NCBI GenBank assembly: GCA_902477765.1
Contig: CABSIM010000035.1
Span: 1-30,680 of the forward strand
Direction of reading: 5' to 3'
Length of the DNA: 30,680 nt
Source of the DNA: an uncultured Clostridiaceae bacterium
Lineage (GTDB): Bacteria > Bacillota > Clostridia > Lachnospirales > Lachnospiraceae
Below the pieces are notes generated by a model. It was not told the DNA's origin and searched no databases. It saw only the letters and a program-made list of their open reading frames with translations. Below are positions 17,001 through 23,186 of the stretch, one piece after another (position 1 is the stretch's first letter; each line of letters starts with the position of its first letter). The position numbers and the translations under genes are program-made.

Positions 17001-17746
17001 GGAGGAAAACGGAACAGGAAGAAAAACTCCGGCGCCAGCGGTTTTTGGAATTCTGCTATCCCCATGAGGCGGACCGGACCCTGCATGCGAAACTGTCCGT
17101 ATCCGAACTGAAGGAGCGGGGGCAGTTTGCGGATGATGCGGAAAGTGATTTTCTTCCGGAGATTCCGCGGACAGAGCGGGAACAGGAAAAGGGCCCGGCA
17201 GCACCGGGAAAGAAAGATTCCGGTGCCGGAGGTGCATTCCGGGGAACAGCCTTTCACCGGGCGCTGGAACTGCTGGATTTTTCAGACGCGGAAACGCCGG
17301 AAGACGTGAGACGCCAGCTGGAGGAGCTGGGAAGACAAGGACGGATGGACAGCGAGGCTCTGAAGCTGGTGAATCCGGACCGCATCTTCCGGTTCATGCA
17401 GTCGGATCTGGCGGCCCGGATGCGGAAGGCAGACCGGAACGGAAATCTGTTCCGGGAAAGGCAGTTTGTCATAGGGATCTCCGCCCGGGAAATGGATGAG
17501 GCGGATTCCGATGAACTGGTGCTGATACAGGGAATCGTGGATGCCTGGTTCCGGGAAGAGGACGGAATTGTTCTGGTGGATTATAAAACCGACCGGGTTC
17601 CCGGAGACGGGGAATCCGTTCTTCTGAAACGTTACCGGACCCAGATGATTTACTATGCAAGGGCACTGTCCCAGATTACAGGAAGCAGAGTCAAAGAGGC
17701 CGTGATCTATTCCCTGTCGCTGCAGAAAGAAATCAGAGTGATCTGA
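14054..17746 (+). CDS. addA: ATP-dependent helicase/nuclease subunit A
   Basis: 1230 residues. A UvrD/Rep-type SF1A helicase with a RecB-like nuclease. Helicase motifs: Walker A AAAGSGKT (25-32), TFTRAAAAEM, Walker B VDEYQDSN with Asp400-Glu401, GDVKQSIYKFR, MSIHKSKGLEFPVVF, and LYVAMTRAREKL. The nuclease motif near the C-terminus is LVDYKTDR (Asp1176, Lys1178). The ATG at 14054 (MAEMTWTEEQKQVI) follows GGGAGGAAGG and starts the conserved Q-motif region; the frame is open 18 codons further upstream, within addB. The gene overlaps addB by 8 bases, implying translational coupling, and its last 14 bases overlap the convergent lysR-type gene. Confidence 0.97.
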   Translation: MAEMTWTEEQKQVIESRKRNLLVSAAAGSGKTAVLVERIIRMITDRSAPVDIDRLLVMTFTRAAAAEMKERIGAALEKRLEESPGDENLERQSTLLNHARITTIDSFCLSLLREHFNELDLDPGFRTGDEGELMLLQADVMKELLEDCYEKGEERFLRFSDTYSSGRSDRSLEDYILQVWHFSQSSPWPEEWISRCRDELDREKGTSGLDGTEWMRFLLKDVRQQAEEYAGQLEEAIFTAEEEDGPQAYLPMLREDLNTVRSLEKAETYDAFCRIMEAPMFGRLAAVRGKQTDADKKEYVSAIRKRVKDGIRKMKDLYMPGPEEEILSDLAASREPVEVLLELAEEFSRRYQEAKKEKNLIDFYDMEHFALKILTGGSADHSPGPAADELSRFYEEILVDEYQDSNLVQEMLIRYLSRERYGTPNVFMVGDVKQSIYKFRLAKPELFLEKYESYPKEEGLFQKIELHRNFRSRPEVLNSVNDLFRGIMTKNLGNIAYTEDAALYPGASFPDMEGGRNPETELLLMNTGDSFFAGLDEERADYTAKEAEARLIASRIRELTDPERGMKLWDSGTGTWRPLRKKDVVVLLRSMSGWAEEFLSVFSSEGIPAFAESRTGYFSAIEVETVLNMLALVDNPMQDIPLAGVLRSPMAGMTDREISSVMAAFRRNPEKGQDRGLYGAVRYYLSLKKENEAGRKLEIFWARLEKLRREAAGLPVHELLYRIFQVTGYYDYVSVMPAGKARQANLNMLVEKAAAYEKTSYQGLFDFIRYIEKLKKYDTDFGEAARFGENEDAVRIMSIHKSKGLEFPVVFLAGAGKNFNRQDTRGKLLIDDELGIGTDYFDTERKLRAPTLKKNVLSRRMGLESLGEELRILYVAMTRAREKLIVTASDRYLENRMEKWRNLPEGSGPLPFTFLSSAGSCLEWFLMAASGTKNSIRTELVRAEDLLKEEVRFQEEKADLRMFLRMLREEAENGKADGEKELRRKTEQEEKLRRQRFLEFCYPHEADRTLHAKLSVSELKERGQFADDAESDFLPEIPRTEREQEKGPAAPGKKDSGAGGAFRGTAFHRALELLDFSDAETPEDVRRQLEELGRQGRMDSEALKLVNPDRIFRFMQSDLAARMRKADRNGNLFRERQFVIGISAREMDEADSDELVLIQGIVDAWFREEDGIVLVDYKTDRVPGDGESVLLKRYRTQMIYYARALSQITGSRVKEAVIYSLSLQKEIRVI

Positions 17747-18668
17747 GACGCTTTGACACGGCCTCCAGAAAATCACCGGTTATGGCACTGACTGCGGCAT
17801 TTTCAGGCAGAAGATAGCCGAATTCCAGCATGGAGCTGCAGTCTTCCACGGGAATGGAAACCACATCATAAAGAGAACGCTGGCCGGAAAAATCGTGGAT
17901 TCCGATGCTGTAAAAATCACTTTCCGAGATCAGATGAAGCAGGGAAGCACGGTCGGAAAGATAGACGATCCGCGGACCGGCGTTCAGGTTATACGTGGTG
18001 CTGCCGCAGGTGATCTGATAGGAAAAATCCTCATACTGGCCGGTATATCTGGCCAGACCGTAGCCGGCCAGGTTTTCCGGACAGACCTTTTCTCCGGCCT
18101 GAATCAGCGGGTGGCGTCCGGAAATGATGATATGAGGGCGGATAAAAGCCAGGAAATGATAGGTCAGCCCTTTGGAAGCAAGACTGGCCCTGATTTCTCC
18201 GGAACGGCGGCTGTCAAAGTGGATGATTCCCACATTGGCCTGGCCGGAAAACATGTCATCGATGACTTCTTCGGTGCTGCCTTCTTTCAGCTGATGGGAA
18301 AAAGACGGCTCCTGCTCGTGGGCCTGAACCACCTCAATAAAAGAATCCATGATATGGGACCATTTGGTGCTGGAAACGATGAGGGGTGTCTGGGAAGCAG
18401 GGGCCTTGGAAAAGGTTTCCCGGAGTTTCCTGGCTTCTCTGACAACGGCTTCCGCCCGGACCAGAAACCGGCTGCCGTCATCGGTCAGAATGACTCCGCT
18501 TCTGGTCCGCTGCATCAGCACGGTTCCCAGGCTGTTTTCGAGTTCGGTGATGATTTTTCCCAGATAGGGCTGGGAGATATAAAGTGCCTGGGCAGCTTTG
18601 TTGATGGACCCGGTCTGGGCCACTTTAAGAAAATATTCCAGATGTTTCAGATTGAGATCCAAATTCAT
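17733..18668 (-). CDS. LysR-family transcriptional regulator
   Basis: 311 residues. The N-terminal winged HTH covers about 6-65 (LEYFLKVAQTGSINKAAQAL, then ISQPYLGKIITELENSLG and TDDG), followed by the two-lobed LysR substrate-binding domain to the end. The start has an AGGAGG site. It diverges from the glutaminase gene across a 133-bp gap that holds a dyad of LysR-operator type, so it likely controls glsA and itself. The inducer is unknown; glutamine, glutamate or ammonia status would be logical. The 3' end overlaps addA by 14 bases. Confidence 0.94.
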   Translation of the reverse strand: MNLDLNLKHLEYFLKVAQTGSINKAAQALYISQPYLGKIITELENSLGTVLMQRTRSGVILTDDGSRFLVRAEAVVREARKLRETFSKAPASQTPLIVSSTKWSHIMDSFIEVVQAHEQEPSFSHQLKEGSTEEVIDDMFSGQANVGIIHFDSRRSGEIRASLASKGLTYHFLAFIRPHIIISGRHPLIQAGEKVCPENLAGYGLARYTGQYEDFSYQITCGSTTYNLNAGPRIVYLSDRASLLHLISESDFYSIGIHDFSGQRSLYDVVSIPVEDCSSMLEFGYLLPENAAVSAITGDFLEAVSKRLRSL

Positions 18669-18716
18669 GTATGTCCTTTCCTCCTGAACGGGTATGCTTA
18701 AACTCCGGAGATATAA

Positions 18717-18765
18717 GGGTTATAACAGATTCGTATTATGCAGTTATAACCCCATTGATTATACT
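18717..18765. promoter_or_regulatory. LysR-type dyad operator and glsA -10 region
   Basis: GGGTTATAAC (18717-18726) and GTTATAACCC (18743-18752) form a perfect 10-bp inverted repeat with a 16-base spacer; each contains the palindrome GTTATAAC. A -10-like TATACT (18760-18765) follows, with no good -35 at 17 bp, as expected of an activator-dependent promoter. The position between the divergent lysR-type gene and glsA fits a shared operator. Confidence 0.72.
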
Positions 18766-18801
18766 GAAATCAGGATAAAATTGCAATGGAGGTACGGGGG
18801 T

Positions 18802-19719
18802 ATGCAGAAATTTCTGGAGCAGGCACTGGAGATCGGAAAACAGTATGTGGACAGCGGGGAGGTTGCTTCCTATATTCCGGAGCTGTCCCGGGCAGACAAA
18901 CGGAAACTGGGAATCTGCGTGTTTACGGAATCCGGGGAGCGGTACGGAGCGGGGGACGTAAAAGAAAGATTTACCATACAGAGTATTTCCAAGGTGGTTT
19001 CTCTGGCGGTAGCCCTGGAACACTGCGGATTTGACAGGGTCTTTGAAAAGATGAGCATGGAACCGTCGGGAGATGCCTTCAATTCCCTGGTGAAGCTGGA
19101 CCTGACCAGCGACAGACCGTTTAATCCCATGATCAATGCCGGGGCCATCACCACAGCGGGATATCTGGTGGGGGAAGTGAGTTTTGATGATATGCTGGCA
19201 TATACGAGGCGGATCTGCATGGACGACGGAATCTGCCTTGATGAAAAAGTCTATGAGTCGGAAATGAGCCACTGTGCCAGGAACAGGGCCATTGCCTATC
19301 TTCTTCAGAGCAAGGAAATTCTGGAAAGCGATGTGGAGAAGAGCCTGGATCTTTATATCCGCATGTGTTCTCTGAGCGTAACCGCGGAAAGCCTGGCAGG
19401 ACTGGGACTTGTGCTGGCCAATGACGGGATCCATCCGGGGACAGGGGAACGCCTCCTGGATTCGGACGCGGTGCGGGTGGTAAAAACCATCATGCTGACC
19501 TGCGGCATGTATGACGGGTCCGGAGAATTTGCGGTACGGGTGGGAATCCCTTCCAAAAGCGGCGTGGGAGGCGGAATTCTTTCCGTGGTGGAAAAACGGA
19601 TGGGCATCGGCATCTACGGACCTTCCCTGGACGGGAAGGGAAACAGCATTGCCGGAAGGCATATGCTGGAATATCTGTCCGCAATGATGCATCTGCATAT
19701 GTTTGACGGAAGAAGATAA
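18802..19719 (+). CDS. glsA: glutaminase (serine-dependent beta-lactamase fold)
   Basis: 305 residues. It hydrolyses glutamine to glutamate and ammonia. The catalytic Ser-x-x-Lys is QSISK (Ser61, Lys64), with the family blocks NPMINAGAI, a central ARNRAIAYLL and the glycine-rich GIPSKSGVGGGI. Length matches the bacterial GlsA/YbgJ family. The ATG at 18802 follows TGGAGGT; the frame is open 36 codons upstream, but that part covers the operator and promoter and does not look coding. Regulation by the divergent LysR protein is likely. The glutamate made here could feed the amino-acid metabolism suggested by other genes in the window. Confidence 0.96.
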   Translation: MQKFLEQALEIGKQYVDSGEVASYIPELSRADKRKLGICVFTESGERYGAGDVKERFTIQSISKVVSLAVALEHCGFDRVFEKMSMEPSGDAFNSLVKLDLTSDRPFNPMINAGAITTAGYLVGEVSFDDMLAYTRRICMDDGICLDEKVYESEMSHCARNRAIAYLLQSKEILESDVEKSLDLYIRMCSLSVTAESLAGLGLVLANDGIHPGTGERLLDSDAVRVVKTIMLTCGMYDGSGEFAVRVGIPSKSGVGGGILSVVEKRMGIGIYGPSLDGKGNSIAGRHMLEYLSAMMHLHMFDGRR

Positions 19720-19800
19720 AAGAGCGGAAACAGGACGGCAGAAATACAAAAATACCGGAAATATGCCTGAAAAAACACAACGGAAAAAAGAAAAATAAAG

Positions 19801-19841
19801 AAAATCCGGGGCAGCGCCAAAGCCGTCTGCCCCGGATTTTT
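19801..19841. terminator. bidirectional terminator between glsA and the ThyX-like gene
   Basis: A 14-bp perfect stem (aaaatccggggcag / ctgccccggatttt) with a 12-base loop carries T tracts on both strands. It lies between convergent genes. The rest of 19720-19922 holds small GC hairpins near 19870-19915 but no gene. Confidence 0.93.
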
Positions 19842-19922
19842 CTGTCTGTATAAAATATGCCGTGCCGGATCATCCGGGCCGCCCGGACGATACCGGCTTT
19901 TTCCGGCCCCCAAGCCGGAACA

Positions 19923-20546
19923 TCAGTCCTCTGCTGCAATGAGCTCTTCTGCGTAGGGAAGAGTCATGATCCAGTCGCAGAAAGAATGCCATTCAGCCAG
20001 CTTGTGGTTCCTGCGGGCATAATAAATATTGATGAGGGTTTCGTAATTGAATGTACAGGTCCGCATCTGATTATAGCTGGAGGGGAGAAGCTGGATCAGG
20101 TCATACCAGTCTTCTTTCCGCTTTCCTTCGTTGATGTATTTCAGACGGATATCTTCCAGCCGGTTTACAACAGTCTCCATGAAAGCAAGAGTTTCAGGCG
20201 TCATATGGTCATGACTGAAATCATCCATGGAAAATGGTTTGCTGTGAATTTTATGCATGGTGCTTGTGGAGTTGGCAACAGTGGCCACTTTATATGTGTC
20301 ATATTCCTTCCACCAGTACAGAGGGGCGGTGATGTCCACGGAAACAAAAATCTGCCGGATGTATTTCCGGTGGTCGCTGCCGGCTTTCCGGAGACGTCTG
20401 GCCAGATCCAGGTCATTGGGGCCCAGGACGAAAGCTCCGTCTTCATTATAGTAGCTGTCCATCCGGGACCAGCTGTTCATGGGGTTCCTGGCTCCGCGGA
20501 TGGCGTTTTCAAAGTTCATCACACTGGTGCGTTCTAATCTGATCAT
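19923..20546 (-). CDS. divergent ThyX-like (flavin-dependent thymidylate synthase fold) protein without the RHR signature
   Basis: 207 residues, near the usual ThyX length. Two segments line up by eye with ThyX. Residues 74-100 (APLYWWKEYDTYKVATV, then ANSTSTMHKI) match the strand-helix that normally reads QWxRHRxxSxNExSxRY, but RHR is replaced. Residues 154-193 (LPSSYNQMRTCTFNYETL, then an RRNHKLAEWHSFCDWI helix) match the usual LP...TxNxRxLxHFLxLR...AQxEIR block. Classical substrate and flavin contacts are therefore altered. I chose the ATG at 20544-20546; an AAAGGA lies a rather long 12 bases upstream. The frame is open further up but non-coding in character. The diverging MBL/DHFR genes add a folate/thymidylate flavour. 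Function is unknown; it may not be a synthase. Confidence 0.6.
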   Translation of the reverse strand: MIRLERTSVMNFENAIRGARNPMNSWSRMDSYYNEDGAFVLGPNDLDLARRLRKAGSDHRKYIRQIFVSVDITAPLYWWKEYDTYKVATVANSTSTMHKIHSKPFSMDDFSHDHMTPETLAFMETVVNRLEDIRLKYINEGKRKEDWYDLIQLLPSSYNQMRTCTFNYETLINIYYARRNHKLAEWHSFCDWIMTLPYAEELIAAED

Positions 20547-20648
20547 ATGCTGGACAAATCCTTTCTTTAGAAATGCGTAAAGCGAAAATGGTTCCCCGGC
20601 GCGGGCCGGCCGCAGGAACGGGACATTCTGACAGTCCGCTGTGTGGAC

Positions 20649-20677
20649 ATTATACAATGAAATTTCCGGATATTCAA
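20649..20677 (-). promoter_or_regulatory. promoter of the ThyX-like gene
   Basis: On the minus strand TTGAAT (20672-20677) and an exact TATAAT (20649-20654) are 17 bp apart. The ~96-base leader contains a GC-rich hairpin (gttcc...ggaac, about 20592-20620). Confidence 0.82.
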
Positions 20678-20730
20678 GGGAATCCGGGCGGACGGATCCT
20701 GCGTACAGGTGCGGACAGGGCGTTATCTGC

Positions 20731-20760
20731 TTGATTATTCCCGGCCGGATATAGTATAAT
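20731..20760 (+). promoter_or_regulatory. promoter of the MBL-DHFR operon
   Basis: TTGATT (20731-20736) and exact TATAAT (20755-20760) are 18 bp apart, 54 bases before the MBL-fold gene. Confidence 0.82.
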
Positions 20761-20814
20761 ATAACTGATTGTCTGCAGTTTCTGCAGAAAACAGACAGCG
20801 GAGGAAAAGACAGA

Positions 20815-21690
20815 ATGACAGAAAAAGATTTCATTGTGGATGTCAGCGGGGACGGATGCAGGAGTGCGTTCCTCATCAAGGGACCGGATCCCGTTCTTTA
20901 TGACACGGGAATGGCCTATGGAGCTGCAAAAACCATTGAAAACCTGAAAAGAGAGCTGGACGGACAGCCGCTGAAAACCGTGCTTCTGTCCCATTCCCAT
21001 TATGACCATGTGGCGGGACTTCCTTTTCTGCGGAACGAATGGCCGGAATTAAAGGCATACGGGAGTGCGCATGCGGCAGAAATTCTGAAAAAGGCCTCAG
21101 CCAGAAAGACCATGGCCGAACTCAGCGATGCCGCCGCCAGAGGAGCCGGATTTCCCGCTGCCCCGGAATATGACGAGGAAGGACTCCGGGCAGACGTGAT
21201 TGTGAGGGAAGGCGATGTGATCCGTTCCGGAGAACACAGGATCACAGTATATGAAACGCCGGGACATACGAAATGTTCCCTGTCTTTTCTGGTGGATGAC
21301 GATGTGCTCATGGCCAGCGAAACCGTGGGAGTTTTTACGGAAGAGACCTATATGCCCTGCTATCTGGTGGGATATCAGATGGCGGTGGATGCCGTCAGAA
21401 AGCTGAGAAAAGTACCGGCCAGGCGGCTGTTCATTTCCCACCGGGGAATCCTGCCGGACCGGAACCTTGGACAGGTCTGGGATTATCTGGAACAGGAGCT
21501 GGAAAACACCAGAGATGAGATTGCGGAAATCATCCGGACCTGCAGAACGGAAGAGGAACGGCTTCAGGCCATGATGGAAAAATATCATTCCGGAGTTCCC
21601 GAAAAAGCCCAGCCGGATTTTGCGTTTCTGCTGAATGCGGCGGCCACGCTGAAAGTGGTGCAGAGAGAGTGTATGGAGGACAGTGTATGA
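20815..21690 (+). CDS. metallo-beta-lactamase-fold hydrolase
   Basis: 291 residues. The metal-binding motif HSHYDH (HxHxDH) follows LKTVLLSHS, with further ligands in ETPGHTKCSLSFL and MASETVGVF, and a late His in ISHRG. The fold hydrolyses thioesters, phosphodiesters or lactone-like substrates, or works as an oxidoreductase partner; subgroup and substrate are not clear here. The C-terminal ~80 residues are helical and may form a lid or dimer surface. The start has a GGAGG site. Its stop overlaps the DHFR start by 4 bases (ATGA), so the two are translationally coupled. Confidence 0.88.
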   Translation: MTEKDFIVDVSGDGCRSAFLIKGPDPVLYDTGMAYGAAKTIENLKRELDGQPLKTVLLSHSHYDHVAGLPFLRNEWPELKAYGSAHAAEILKKASARKTMAELSDAAARGAGFPAAPEYDEEGLRADVIVREGDVIRSGEHRITVYETPGHTKCSLSFLVDDDVLMASETVGVFTEETYMPCYLVGYQMAVDAVRKLRKVPARRLFISHRGILPDRNLGQVWDYLEQELENTRDEIAEIIRTCRTEEERLQAMMEKYHSGVPEKAQPDFAFLLNAAATLKVVQRECMEDSV

Positions 21691-22181
21691 ATCTGATGGT
21701 TGCGGTTGACAGAAACTGGTCCATAGGAAGAAAAGGAAAACTTCTGGTGTCCATTCCCGGAGATCAGAAGCTGTTCCGTGAGGAAACCATGGGAAAGGTC
21801 ATCGTCATGGGAAGAAAAACCTTTGAGAGCCTGCCCGGAGGACAGCCCCTTTACGGAAGGAAAAATCTGGTGCTTTCCAGAAATCCGGATTTCCGTGCAA
21901 AGGGAGCGGAAGTGGTACGCAGCATGGAAGAAGCCATGGAATTCCTGAACCAGTTTCCGTCCGATGATATCTATATTATAGGCGGAGCGGAAATCTACCG
22001 TCAGTTTCTGCCATTCTGTGATACCGCCCACGTGACATGGATCGACTATGTCTATGAGGCGGATACCCGTTTCCCGGACCTGGACAGGGATCCAGACTGG
22101 GAAATCACCGCGGAGAGTGATGAGCAGACGTACTTCAGTCTCTGTTATGAATTCCGCCGTTACGAGAGAAAACAAAAGTGA
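21687..22181 (+). CDS. folA: dihydrofolate reductase
   Basis: 164 residues. It reduces dihydrofolate to tetrahydrofolate with NADPH, needed after ThyA-type thymidylate synthesis and for one-carbon carriers. Visible features: MNLMVAVDRNWSIG at the N-terminus, the active-site acid at Asp26 (SIPGDQK), VIVMGRKTFESLP for NADPH binding, and IYIIGGAEIYRQFLP. The usual Pro-Trp before the catalytic loop (as in LPWHLPEDL) is replaced by LLVS at 19-22, a divergent form. The start at 21687 follows GGAGG (21675-21679) inside the MBL gene. No thyA is in the window. Confidence 0.94.
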   Translation: MNLMVAVDRNWSIGRKGKLLVSIPGDQKLFREETMGKVIVMGRKTFESLPGGQPLYGRKNLVLSRNPDFRAKGAEVVRSMEEAMEFLNQFPSDDIYIIGGAEIYRQFLPFCDTAHVTWIDYVYEADTRFPDLDRDPDWEITAESDEQTYFSLCYEFRRYERKQK

Positions 22182-22188
22182 AATCAGG

Positions 22189-22217
22189 TTGCCATCTGCC
22201 CCAAGCAGTGGTAAACT
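22189..22217 (+). promoter_or_regulatory. promoter for nfnAB
   Basis: TTGCCA (22189-22194) and an extended -10 (TGG TAAACT, hexamer 22212-22217) are 17 bp apart, just after the DHFR stop, so nfnAB need not depend on the upstream operon. Confidence 0.65.
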
Positions 22218-22272
22218 GAAATATATCAACCGGTCCCGGCCGGACCGGGCATTATACAGGAGGTCAAGGTAT

Positions 22273-23160
22273 ATGTATCCGATTATTGAGGCCAGAAAGC
22301 TGGCGGATAAAATCTTCCTTATGGTCGTGGAAGCACCGCGTATTGCAAAAAACTGTCAGCCGGGCGAGTTCGTCATTGTGAAGATCGACGAGGTTGGGGA
22401 AAGAATCCCGCTTACCATCTGCGACTATGACAGAGAAAAAGGCACCATTACAATCGTATTCCAGACAGTGGGTGCATCCACAGAGCGTATGTCCTATCTG
22501 AAGGCCGGAGAGGCTTTCCATGATGTGGTGGGACCGCTGGGAAATCCGTCCGATTTTGTGAAAGAGGATCCGGAAGAACTGAAAAATAAAAAATATCTGT
22601 TTGTGGCAGGCGGCGTAGGTGCTGCCCCTGTATATCCGCAGGTAAAATGGATGAAGGAACATGGCATTGATGTGGATGTGATCGTGGGCTCCAAGACAAA
22701 GGACCTGCTGATTCTGACAGATGAGATGAAGAGCGTTGCCGGAAATCTCTACATCACCACCGATGACGGATCCTATGAGAGAAAAGGCATGGTAACGGAA
22801 GTGATCAAGGATCTGGTTCAGAACCAGGGAAAACACTATGATGTCTGCGTTGCCATCGGACCGATGATCATGATGAAATTCACATGTCTTCTGACAAAAG
22901 AGCTGGGAATCCCCACGGTTGTCAGCCTGAACCCCATCATGGTGGACGGCACGGGCATGTGCGGTGCCTGCCGTGTGACCGTAGGCGGAAAAGTGAAGTT
23001 CGCCTGCGTGGACGGACCGGAATTTGACGGCCATGAAGTGAACTTTGACGAGGCCATGAAACGTCAGATGATGTATAAGACAGAAGAGGGACGGGCCCTC
23101 CTGAAACTTCAGGAAGGCGATACCCATCATGGCGGCTGCGGCCACTGTGACGGCAAATAG
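22273..23160 (+). CDS. nfnA: NADH-dependent ferredoxin:NADP+ oxidoreductase (Nfn) small subunit
   Basis: 295 residues. A ferredoxin-NADP reductase-like FAD/NAD(H)-binding protein with a 2Fe-2S cluster. The FAD domain includes PGEFVIVKIDEVGERIPLTI, the nucleotide domain VAGGVGAAPVYPQ, and the cluster CGAC...C (Cys230, Cys233, Cys245; in known NfnA an Asp completes the set). With NfnB it forms the electron-bifurcating transhydrogenase that couples NADH, NADPH and ferredoxin. The ATG at 22273 follows AGGAGGT; the open frame further upstream lies inside folA. The C-terminus ends in an unusual His/Cys-rich tail, HHGGCGHCDGK. Older names are sulfide dehydrogenase or glutamate synthase small subunit-like. 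Confidence 0.9.
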   Translation: MYPIIEARKLADKIFLMVVEAPRIAKNCQPGEFVIVKIDEVGERIPLTICDYDREKGTITIVFQTVGASTERMSYLKAGEAFHDVVGPLGNPSDFVKEDPEELKNKKYLFVAGGVGAAPVYPQVKWMKEHGIDVDVIVGSKTKDLLILTDEMKSVAGNLYITTDDGSYERKGMVTEVIKDLVQNQGKHYDVCVAIGPMIMMKFTCLLTKELGIPTVVSLNPIMVDGTGMCGACRVTVGGKVKFACVDGPEFDGHEVNFDEAMKRQMMYKTEEGRALLKLQEGDTHHGGCGHCDGK

Positions 23161-23186
23161 GATGGAACTTTTTTGGAGGTAAAGAC

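Noticed and set aside
18694..18801. 36-residue N-terminal extension of glutaminase
   Set aside because: It translates the dyad operator and -10 region; the ATG at 18802 has a GGAGG site and gives the normal family length.
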